DNA of 64,000 bases, from assembly GCA_029747015.1 (NCBI GenBank), contig JAKOGI010002703.1, positions 1-64,000 of the forward strand, read 5' to 3'. A program made the position numbers and the translations under genes. This stretch comes from Carnegiea gigantea. Its lineage: Eukaryota; Streptophyta; Magnoliopsida; Caryophyllales; Cactaceae. Shown here piece after piece: positions 46,898-55,955 of this stretch (position 1 is the stretch's first letter; each line of letters begins with the position of its first letter). Below the pieces are notes generated by a model, which saw nothing but the letters and a program-made list of their open reading frames with translations, ran no database searches and was not told the DNA's origin.

Positions 46898-46922
46898 GTC
46901 CTTCATGGACGGCGGTAACGCC
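46898..46922 (+). promoter_or_regulatory. Twin hairpin of element C 5' LTR
   Basis: GTCC-TTCAT-GGAC then GGCG-GTAA-CGCC with no spacer; the second has a GNRA-type tetraloop. It ends 83 nt before the LTR end and 87 nt before the primer site. Confidence 0.65.
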
Positions 46923-47009
46923 CCGTTCATTGAGTCATTGTATCTTATTGGTATTCTTAAGCAGATGGAAACAGGAAATGGATCATGTATACTTGGGGTG
47001 TTACAGATT

Positions 47010-47021
47010 TGGTATCAGAGC
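47010..47021 (+). promoter_or_regulatory. Element C primer-binding site (initiator tRNA-Met)
   Basis: TGGTATCAGAGC, 4 nt after the LTR end. Confidence 0.97.
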
Positions 47022-47268
47022 CCAGGTTTACATTTTCTTGAGGAAAGTAGAGTGAGAACCTCTAGGGTGAGTATTCGAATGGTGTAGTGATGGGGAGGCT
47101 ATCTATAGTCTATTGCTAGAATGATATTGATACTATCTATAGTCTATTGCTAGAATGATATTGATATTAAGAGCGTAATATCGATATTAGACTGTCAGTT
47201 GCTTTCATTTGTAAGCTTTTTGTTTATGGATGTGCATACCTCTTACATATGTGTTTTTCTTTTGTTAG
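47022..47268 (+). other. Element C leader before the extra ORF
   Basis: About 250 bp. It contains a short tandem repeat (ACTATCTATAGTCTATTGC... near 47097-47160) and ends in GTGTTTTTCTTTTGTTAG, an excellent 3' splice-site-like string directly abutting the ATG of the extra ORF. Confidence 0.6.
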
Positions 47269-48087
47269 ATGGACCCTTATGGGGTTAATATGCTACCGGG
47301 GGGCTCTATGATAGCTCATATTGCCTTGCTACACATGAGTATGGAAGGACATGCACAGGACCCTTATTCTGAGTTTCACAGTATTACCGTCCGTGCCCAG
47401 AGACTGCTTGAGTCCTTACCTCTGGTTGGCCCGTGGGTGGAATTTAGGCAGCGTTACCAGAACTTTATGATGACAGGGAACCCAGGCTTGGACGGGCCTA
47501 GGTTTCAGGCCCAGGGAGCGTGGATGACTCTCACTACGGAACTGTTATTAAGAGAGGAGTTCGAATTGAGGGGACTGACTATGGAAACTCTTCAACATGT
47601 TTTCCCCCTATATCAGGTCCACCCTCCACCTGTAGCCCCGGTACCAGCACAGGGGCCACCCTCCCCGCCAGTACCAGCACAGGGGCCACCCTCCCCGCCA
47701 GCACCAGCACAGGGGCCACCCATTCCACCCGCACCAGCCACCCCACTGATGCCCGATAGCCCTGGGGAGGCTTACGTGGTAATAGATATCCCTAGCACCC
47801 CAGAAGTGGTGGTGATTAGCTCTGAGGATGAGAACCACCAGGGCGATGAGGACGATCCAGAGGAGGAGGATCCCGAGGAGGATCAAGATAGTGATGAGAT
47901 GGGGATAGACCCGCAAGGGGAACAAGAGGCGGATGAGTTGATGATGGGACTAGGGGAGGAGCCTGAGCCACAGATTCAACAGGAGGTCGATGGTGCCGAA
48001 TCAGAGGCATCTATGAGTAGTTTTGATTCAGGTGAAGAACCTGATGATGAGTCTGACCCCGATTACGATCCATCCAGGGATCGTTAG
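47269..48087 (+). CDS. Extra ORF of element C: 272-aa protein with proline repeats, SIM-like motifs and acidic tail
   Basis: Intact ATG-initiated frame between primer site and gag; not part of the usual Tekay plan of one gag-pol frame, and I do not recognise a family. Residues 1-116 are a probably helical domain (QRLLESLPLVGPWVEFRQRY, WMTLTTELLLREEFELRGL). Residues 117-160 are proline-rich, built on three 30-bp DNA repeats (47641-47730) encoding PAQGPPSPP-like units. Then VVIDI (170-174) and VVVISSEDE (180-188) closely resemble SUMO-interaction motifs. Residues 186-272 are strongly acidic, ending DPDYDPSRDR. No membrane segment or signal peptide. Element B keeps only its first codons and A a GTG-started remnant, so the ORF was either lost there or gained in the C line. 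An acceptor-like TTGTTAG precedes the ATG. Function unknown; a chromatin- or SUMO-targeted accessory role is inference. Confidence 0.75.
   Translation: MDPYGVNMLPGGSMIAHIALLHMSMEGHAQDPYSEFHSITVRAQRLLESLPLVGPWVEFRQRYQNFMMTGNPGLDGPRFQAQGAWMTLTTELLLREEFELRGLTMETLQHVFPLYQVHPPPVAPVPAQGPPSPPVPAQGPPSPPAPAQGPPIPPAPATPLMPDSPGEAYVVIDIPSTPEVVVISSEDENHQGDEDDPEEEDPEEDQDSDEMGIDPQGEQEADELMMGLGEEPEPQIQQEVDGAESEASMSSFDSGEEPDDESDPDYDPSRDR
47641..47730 (+). repeat. Three tandem 30-bp repeats inside the extra ORF
   Basis: Units start at 47641, 47671 and 47701 (GTACCAGCACAGGGGCCACC...). The first two are identical and the third diverges at its end. They keep frame and expand the proline-rich linker. Confidence 0.95.
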
Positions 48088-48468
48088 GTGGTTCTATAGG
48101 CTAGCCTAGTGGTTTTATTTTGAGTCCTGTATGTAGTAATGGTTTGGCTGGATTGGATCATTACATTTTGTGGGGCATCTGGCATTGTATATAGTTAGTC
48201 CAATCCTCGCCAACCAGGATGATATAGTCCGTACCTTGTTTTTGGGGTTATGTCACGGACTTAGTGCATAGGGGCTATTTAGTTTTAATGATACGGAAAG
48301 AGTTAGAGTTAGTCTTGCGTACTTAGCTTGATGTACTGTACTTTTGTTGCTCATATATATAAATCAATGATGTTTGTAAGTAAGCAGTGTTGAAATGATA
48401 ATGCTTTAAGTTATGATATAATCTGATATGTCTGGAGGTTCTAGTGTTTGAATTGCTTTATTTACTAT
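48088..48468 (+). other. Spacer between extra ORF and gag in element C
   Basis: 381 bp without a frame. It holds a strong TATA-like string CATATATATAAATC (48352-48365), then TTTGTAAGTAAG (donor-like, 48374-48385), and ends with ACTATATGTTCAG, an acceptor-like site one base before the ATG at 48478. An internal promoter or a small intron ahead of gag is possible but unproven. Confidence 0.5.
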
Positions 48469-51400
48469 ATGTTCAGAATGTCCCAGTCAGTACATAACAA
48501 CATGGAGGTTCAGGTAGAGGACGATATGGGGCACGGCCAGGGATCGGGTGATCAAGCCTCCTGCCAAGAACCACAACACGGGGACACGCCACCATTGCCC
48601 TCTGTATTAGCTAGCAACTTAGGAGACCCAAGTTATTGGCCAACCTTAGTTGCTGAATTAATGAAGCGAATTCCCCAAGTACCTGTTGAAACCCCTCCTA
48701 AAGAGGATAAATTGGCAGACAGGGTAGCACGGCGCAACCCTAAAGTTTATAATGGATCTTATGATCCAGTAGTGTTAGAAGAATGGATAAGGGGAATGGA
48801 GAAAGTTTTCGCCGTAGTTGGGGTACCAGAAGAAAAGAAAATGAACATTGGGACGTATTATCTGTCAGGTGAAGCTGACATTTGGTGGAGTACTGTGAAG
48901 GATAAACTCCTAGGGCCTGAATTCACTTGGAATAAATTTTTAGTGGAGTTGAGGGCGAAATTTTACCCAGCTGTGGTGCAAAGGCAAAAGGAGAAGGAAT
49001 TTATGGAGTTGAAAATGAGTGGCAACATGTCTGTGATGCAATATGCTAGTAAGTTCACAGAACTATCTAGATTTGTCCCTGAATTTGTATCCTCTGAAAG
49101 GTTAAAGATGAGAAGGTTCGAGGAAGGTTTGGCCTTCTACATTCGGAATCAGTTAGCGGGGCAACCAATTTTGACTTGTCAAGAATTATATGAGCGAGCA
49201 GCTGAAGTGGAACGAGTGAAGACGGAATTGAGAGCTCTGAACCCAATTAACCATAAGAGAAAGGGGTTTGAACGGGGGACTCCTAGTGAAAGTGTGAATC
49301 AGAACCAGAAAAAGCCTACTCCACTTCCCTCTAAGAGCCGTCCTATGGGCTCGTCAGTACCCGTAACCTGTGCGAAGTGTGGAAGAACAAATCACACCAC
49401 TCCTGAATGCCGAGTTGGCAGCAACAAATGTATGTGGTGTGGAAGTCCTGAACACCTCATCACTGCATGCCCCCGCCGACTGAAAGCTGTAGATAGAGGC
49501 GCAGCAAAACCTTTAGCTCCGCCCCGCCAGGGACCCCCACCTACAAGGCCTGCAGTTGCAGGAAGGGCATTCGTGATGAACAAAAAGGAAGCTGCTACCT
49601 CTGGTACGGTAGTCACTGGAACTCTCTTTTTAAATTCAAAGCCATTTTGTGTATTATTTGATTCGGGCGCCACTCATTCATTCATATCTACCCGAGCTGC
49701 TATACAATTGAGTCTGGAGAACAAAAAGATGGAAACCAATTATAGAATTAAACTACCCAACAATTCTGTGATTGAGTGCCCCTTCTCTTATGAACTTGTC
49801 CCCATCATCATTGATGAAGCTACCTTCCCTATGGATTTGATTCAATTTGACCTGACTGATTTTGATATCATTTTGGGAATGAATTGGTTACATACTTATG
49901 GAGCCAAAATTGACTGTGAAGATCTTAAGGTTATTTTGAAGGATGGGAAAGGGAGAAAAGTGTGTTTTTATGGGCAGAAAGAGACAAAATCTTGCTCTTT
50001 GATTTCCGCTATGAAAGCAAGCAAGCTGTTATATCGGGGGTGTATTGGGTATTGGTGTTATGCTATTGACTCCCAGACGAAAGAAGAGAAAGCGGAGGAT
50101 ATACCTGTAGTTTGTGAATTTGAAGATGTTTTTCCGGAAGAGTTACCAGGACTACCCCCACAAAGGGAAATTGATTTTGGAATTGAATTAATTCATGGGG
50201 CCCAACCTATTTCGAAAACTCCATATCGTATGGCCCCAACTGAGCTTAAGGAATTAAAGATTCAACTAGATGAACTGTTACAGAAAGGCTTCATCAGGCC
50301 AAGTGTGTCACCATGGGGTGCTCCAGTGTTGTTTGTTAAGAAAAAGGATGGAACCTTAAGACTCTGTATTGATTACAGGGAGTTGAACAAGATTACCATC
50401 AAAAACAAATATCCTCTGCCACGAATAGATGATCTGTTTGATCAACTCTAAGGAGCAGGAGTATTCTCTAAGATTGATTTGAGATCAGGGTACCATCAAC
50501 TTAGGATTAAGCCTGAGGACATTCCTAAGACAGCGTTCAGGACCAGGTATGGTCACTATGAGTTCACAGTGATGCCTTTTGGCCTCACTAATGCTCCTGC
50601 AGCCTTTATGGATCTTATGAACAGGGTTTTCAGGCCTTATTTAGACAAGTTTGTCGTGGTATTCATAGATGATATCCTTATCTATTCTAAGGATGAAAAG
50701 GAACATGCTGATCAATTGCGGATAGTATTGCAAACTCTGAGGGAACATCAACTCTACGGCAAATTAAAGAAATGTGAATTTTGGTTGGAGGAAGTAGTAT
50801 TTTTGGGGCATGTGATTACCAAAGAAGGAATTAAGGTGGACCCCCAAAAGGTGAAAGCAATCACAGAATGGCCAAGGCCTACCAACGTCACAGAGATTAG
50901 AAGCTTTCTGGGTTTAGCAGGCTATTATCGAAGATTCGTTAAAGATTTTTCAAAAATAGCATCACCCCTCACCAATCTACTGAAGAAGGTAAATAAGTTT
51001 GAGTGGACTGAAAGGTGTGAGGAAGCTTTCCAAGAGCTAAGGCAGCGTCTCACTACCGCCCCAATCCTAACTTTACCAATGGAAGGAAAAGAGTATACTG
51101 TATATAGTGATGCTTCGAAGAATGGTTTGGGGTGCGTACTAATGCAGGAGGACAAAGTAGTAGCTTATGCCTCTCGACAACTCAAGTCATATGAGAAGAA
51201 CTACCCTACCCATGACCTGGAGTTAGCAGCTGTGGTCTTTGCATTGAAAATTTGGAGACATTATTTATATGGGGTATCGTGCAAGATCTATACTGATCAT
51301 CAAAGTTTAAAGTATATCTTCACCCAGAAGGAGCTCAATTTGAGACAGAGGCGTTGGCTTGAGTTGCTTAAGGACTACGATTTGCAAATTCAATATCATC

Positions 51401-53013
51401 CTGGTAAAGCAAATGTGGTGGCAGATGCTCTAAGTAGGAAAGCGCAACATAGCTCGAACATTGTGATGATCACTCAATTGAATCTCTTAAGAGAACTGGA
51501 GTCCTTTGGGATTCAATTGGTGTCCCATGGGCAAACGAAGGCTCGTTTATCAGTACTCACTTTACAGCCTTCCTTAGAGGAGGAAATACGACTGAATCAG
51601 GAAAGTGATCCCGAACTTCAAAGGATAAAACAAAATTTAGAGAAAGGGAAATCTCCAGGATTTGTAGTACATGAGGATGGGACTCTGAGGTTCCAGAATC
51701 GTCTATGTGTGCCCAAACATGGGGAGTTAAGAAAGCAGATCCTAGAAGAGGCTCACAATACTCGTTATTCAGTGCATCCAGGAGGCACCAAGATGTACAG
51801 AGATCTGAGACAATATTTTTGGTGGAATAATATGAAGAAGGACGTTGCAGAATATGTGGATAGGTGTCTAATTTGTCAGAAAGTTAAAGCCGAGCATCAA
51901 CGTCCTGTGGGTGAACTACGACCCTTAGAAATTCCAACATGGAAGTGGGATTCGATTTCGATGGACTTTGTTATGGGTTTACCGCTTTCTGCCACGAAAA
52001 AGAATGCTATCTGGGTCATAGTTGATCGACTCACAAAGTCAGCTCATTTCCTACCCATCAAGGATACTTGGGGAGTTGAAAAACTAGCTCAACTGTATGT
52101 TAAGGAGATAGTCCGTCTACATGGGATTCCTTTAGACATAGTCTCAGATAGGGACCAAAGGTTCCAAGCACGTTTCTGGCAAGCGCTTCAAAAAGCCTTT
52201 GGAACCAAACTAAACTTCAGTAGCTCCTACCACCCAGAAACAGATGGACAAACTGAAAGGGTAAACCAAATTGTGGAAGACATGCTAAGAGCTTGTGTAT
52301 TGGAGTTTCAAGGGAAGTGGGAAGATGACTTGCCTCTGGTAGAATTCTCTTATAACAACAGCTATCAATCCACCATCAAGATGGCCCCATTTGAGGCTCT
52401 GTATGGAAGAAAATGTAGAACCCCATTGTGCTGGAGTGATTTGGATGAGGCACTGATTATAGGTCCTGAAATGATTCAAGAGACCACTGAAACTATAAGA
52501 AAGATTCAGGAACATATCAGAATTGCCCAAAGTCGACAGAAAAGTTATGCAGACAAAAGAAGAAGACCTCTAGAGTTTCAAGTAGGTGATAAAGTTTTTC
52601 TGAAGGTTTCACCAACTAGAGGTGTTAAGAGGTTCGGAATACGGGGAAAATTGAGTCCAAGGTATATTGGACCTTACGAAATCATTGAACAGTTAAATCC
52701 TGTAGCTTATCGGCTAGATCTGCCTATAGAGCTTGAGCATGTACATAACGTGTTCCATGTCTCTCAGCTTAAGAAATACATTCCAGATCCAGATCATACC
52801 ATTGTATCTGAACCGATTGATATCGCTGAAGATCTAGTATATGAAGAACGTCCTGTTCAAATACTAGATCACAGGATTAAACAATTGCGCAACAAGCAGG
52901 TCCCATTGGTCAAAGTGCTATGGTCAAACCACACCTCCCAGGAAGCCACTTGGGAGACCGAAGAGGCTATGAGAACTGCATATCCATATTTATTTGAGGT
53001 AATTCCTGCATGA
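48469..53013 (+). pseudogene. gag-pol: Element C gag-pol polyprotein, interrupted by one nonsense codon
   Basis: One frame of 1515 codons from ATG 48469 (MFRMSQSV; the Met at 48478 is an equally likely start). Gag: [13 protein letters not shown] and the [19 protein letters not shown] block, then two CCHC knuckles (C301-C304-H309-C314; C321-C324-H329-C334). Protease: [13 protein letters not shown]398. [16 protein letters not shown]670 in [23 protein letters not shown] with D734/D735. RNase [12 protein letters not shown]881. Integrase: zinc motif H1096, H1103, C1133, C1136; catalytic D1166, D1227, E1263 (D35E spacing); GPY/F-like RYIGPYEI. Tail: [15 protein letters not shown], the chromodomain-like end. 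Codon 661 (50449-50451) is TAA where the related sequence in element B has CAG (Q); reading is otherwise open, so everything from the RT active site on is cut off unless the stop is read through. Nothing else looks damaged. Confidence 0.95.
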
Positions 53014-53046
53014 TGAAATTCGTCAGTTTCGAGGACGAAACTTTTT
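53014..53046 (+). other. Conserved pre-tract segment of element C
   Basis: TGAAATTCG..TTTCGAGGACGAAACTTTTT, the invariant end of Tekay internal regions. Confidence 0.7.
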
Positions 53047-53059
53047 AAGGGGGGAAGAC
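53047..53059 (+). promoter_or_regulatory. Element C polypurine tract
   Basis: AAGGGGGGAAGAC abutting LTR start TGTAATAG. Confidence 0.95.
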
Positions 53060-54973
53060 TGTAATAGTCCAACCCTATATTATATTTATTCTTTTCATTA
53101 ATCTATGTGATTAATTTCGTCGCATTTAAATCATTGTTTCCTTTGTTATTTCAAGTGGGAAATCTAATGGGCCTCACCTTGCAATTCGAGTTTTGTTTTG
53201 TAAAATCATCGAAATTAGACCTTGATATTTATGAATTAAGTGATTTAATTATCTTTAGGTCAATCGCAAACTTTAAAAAAAAAAAAAAAAAAAATTCACA
53301 AACGCACTCGGTTTCAGTTCTTTCTCAAAACCGAGCCCATTTAGGGCCGTTTGCGATGCAACAAGTCTTGAACCTCATTTGTTTAGCTAATCTCACTTAA
53401 TTAAGCCTTAATCAAGCATGCTTTTCTTGACTTTTCTCTTTCAATTTTCAGCCAAGTAAATTGAAATATAAATTGTAAACTTTTTCATTTTGGTTCATTT
53501 TTAACCAAGCCTTTTTGTGAGCTTCTCTCTCTTCCCTCTCCTCCTTCTCTCTACACGGCCACAGCAGAAAAACCAGCACCATTTCAGCCACCTTCAACCA
53601 CCAAAAAACCCACCAAACATCCCTACTCACCACCCCCAAACATCCCTTTCACTTTCATAGACATCAAGCATCATTTCTAGCAACTTTCTCAAGCACAAAG
53701 TAAGTGTTCTTTTGACCCCTATGTTGATTTGTGTTTTGATTCTTGATCTTGTTGATTTTTGGTTCTTCTTATGGTTGTTTTAGTGATGGATCATGCTGTT
53801 TTTGAGGTCTTAAGAACCTTCTTGTTGATGGATTAAGGTAGAGATGAAGTTAGGGTTAGGGTTTCATCTTGTTCATGCAAGTTACTTGTTCAAGTGAGGT
53901 TTATTGCTTGTTTTATCCTTGTTTTGGCTTATGTTTTAATATATTGAAGTTTGTTGTGGTGTTTATGGTGTTTGGGAAAAGATGGAAGTGAGTTCAAGTT
54001 AACCCAAAGCTAGGGTTTTGTTCAAAATGCATGATTTGGACCAACTAATGCTAAATGTGTGGTGTGTGAGTATATGTGACTAAAAAGAGAGCTTTGTTTG
54101 ATATGAATATGAAAAGAAATTAGGTATGGTGTTTTTGTATGAGGTTTGGATGTACCAAAGTATATTTACACACTCTTAAAAAGGAGTTTGAGTTGAGGAT
54201 TGGTGAAAAACATGAAGGAAAACACTAAAGCAGTGCTGCTGGAATTTTCAGAAAAACAGGGCAGGCTTTGAAAGGAAACTGGTAATGATCGGCCAATCCA
54301 AAAATTCTGATTTTTGGTGGGGAGCTAGGTCAGTGTGTTAGCTTCAAAATGACTCTTGAATCGCATCAATCCGAGGTCTGTGGAAAAAGTTATGGCCATT
54401 TTACCGAACCTGTGCAGGATGGGTTTAAAACTGACATGTTAGTGTTCTAACCCCTTTTTAGGAAACCTAGCATGGGAGTCATGTTTTGAGTCCTTGGTGA
54501 AAGTTTTAGAGGCCTTCCTAAGCTATTTATATTGGGGTCTTACGTCCTATTCGGAGGTCGGGACAATAAGTTATGGGTTATTCTTCCCATACCCTCCTTT
54601 GAAAACCAAATGTTCTAAATTAGCTACCATGTCTCACTTCTCATTTTTTTAGTTTACATCAACGTCTTTTTGGTTACTCATGAACCGTTGTGTAAAAGCT
54701 CTTCATAAGCCAGTTTTATTTAAAATTATCAGTTATGAAAACATGATCGTTTCTAACCTTATGTTCCTGTAATGGACTTTTGAGCAGAATCAAGGCCTAA
54801 GCTTCCATTTTCTTCACTTTTGTATATCTCATTCCTCTGTGCATTAACATTTAAAACTTCCAGGTACGTTTATTGCCTGTATCTTTAGTACTCAGCATGC
54901 ATTTATCAAAATCATAATATTTTGATAAGCAGCATCAATGAATCATTTTAATCAGTGTTTCATCACATAATTG

Positions 54974-55067
54974 GTGACCCCGTCAGTTATCAGTTACAGG
55001 GCATTGCCCTCAGTTACCCGCGCGGCTTCAGGCCAGGTCCCTCGGTCGGCTTGGCAGGTGTACACCT
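54974..55067 (+). promoter_or_regulatory. Structured LTR island of element C 3' LTR
   Basis: AGGGC-ATT-GCCCT at 54998-55010 and AGGTGTACACCT at 55056-55067. Confidence 0.6.
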
Positions 55068-55603
55068 ATTCACAGATCGTAACAGTTACTAAAGGGGTGC
55101 ACTAGCAGATAATAATCCGCAATACAGTTTTATATACATCTCATTCCCTGTTTTCACTTAAAATGAATTGCAAGTGGGCCCTAAATTACTTTTCAATGAA
55201 CCTTTAACAGTACAGGGATATATGTACTGAGCTTTGGCTCACAGTTCGAAATATTTTTATGTTTTGTTTTAGGCAAATGTTCAGTGAACCGCCCTGAGGC
55301 GGGCAGGGAGGCCGGAGGTGATAAATGAGACAGAACCCTTCATGTAGTGGACGGTGTGGGAGAGCCAAGATGCTATCGTGGCATATTGTGATGTATTTTG
55401 GAGTGCCTAATGTATTTTAAGTTAACTTATGTATTTTGATGCTGCGACTGTATTTCCAAACCGAGTTATGTAAGGTTGTGTTATTCTTGGGATGTTAGAA
55501 CCTTTTTGTATACAATTGAATGGTTTGGGTGTTATGATGGTGTATACCCTATTATGGGGTAACCTTTGGATTAAGATAAATCTTCATGTTTAATGCAAGC
55601 CTT

Positions 55604-55628
55604 GTCCTTCATGGACGGCGGTAACGCC
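55604..55628 (+). promoter_or_regulatory. Twin hairpin of element C 3' LTR
   Basis: Same sequence as 46898-46922, ending 83 nt before the LTR end. Confidence 0.65.
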
Positions 55629-55711
55629 CCGTTCATTGAGTCATTGTATCTTATTGGTATTCTTAAGCAGATGGAAACAGGAAATGGATCATGTATACTT
55701 GGGGTGTTACA

Positions 55712-55716
55712 GCAGT
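55712..55716. repeat. TSD of element C, right copy (GCAGT)
   Basis: Identical to 44347-44351; element B resumes after it. Confidence 0.95.
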
Positions 55717-55915
55717 CATTGAGGGTTTTGTGTTTCAAGAACATCCAAGTCAGATATTGGATCACAGAATTAAACAGTTAAGTATCAAGCAGATACCTTA
55801 AATCAAATTGCCTTGGGCAAATCATACCTTCTCATAAGCTACTTGGGAAACTGAGCAAGAAGTAAAAGTCAAGTACTCATATTTATTTGAAATCACTTTG
55901 CATGATAGTAAAAAT
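55717..55915 (+). pseudogene. Element B chromodomain-like pol tail
   Basis: Reads [21 protein letters not shown], a stop, then LPWANHTF, a stop and ATWETEQEVKVKYSYLFEI, matching the element C tail closely. Two stops remove function. Followed by TTTCGAGGACGAAACTC. Confidence 0.85.
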
Positions 55916-55942
55916 CCATAAGTTTCGAGGACGAAACTCTTT

Positions 55943-55955
55943 AAGGGGGGAAGGC
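55943..55955 (+). promoter_or_regulatory. Element B polypurine tract
   Basis: AAGGGGGGAAGGC before the LTR, which starts TATAATAG (terminal TG decayed to TA). Confidence 0.88.

Larger units (their letters stand above)
44352..47005 (+). repeat. Element C 5' LTR
   Basis: 2654 bp, TGTAATAGTCCAACC...GGGGTGTTACA. In order: an A22 run; a pyrimidine-rich leader (44815-44990); donor-like AAA/GTAAGT (44994-44999); the GATTTTTGGTG...GTTATG module (45598-45690); the structured island; TTTTATATACATC TATA-like string near 46423; acceptor-like TTTTGTTTTAG ending at 46566; and the twin hairpin. No protein-coding frame is credible here. Confidence 0.97.
44352..55711 (+). mobile_element. Element C: young, near-intact Tekay-type retrotransposon
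   Basis: An 11,360-bp element with near-identical 2.65-kb LTRs, a perfect TSD (GCAGT), primer site, an extra ORF, full gag-pol and polypurine tract. By reading both LTRs I found no substitution, only an A-run of 22 (44567-44588) against 20 (53275-53294), so insertion was very recent. It lies in the pol of element B, a relative of the same lineage. A single nonsense codon in RT (50449-50451) is the only visible defect. Confidence 0.97.
53060..55711 (+). repeat. Element C 3' LTR
   Basis: 2652 bp, same as 44352-47005 except two fewer A in the A-run. The donor-like GTAAGT is at 53700-53705. Confidence 0.97.

Noticed and set aside
47608..48010. Antisense frames opposite the extra ORF of C (47608-47925, 47816-48010)
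   Set aside because: Low-complexity shadows of the proline/acidic-coding repeats; no antisense ORF family recognised and no promoter evidence.
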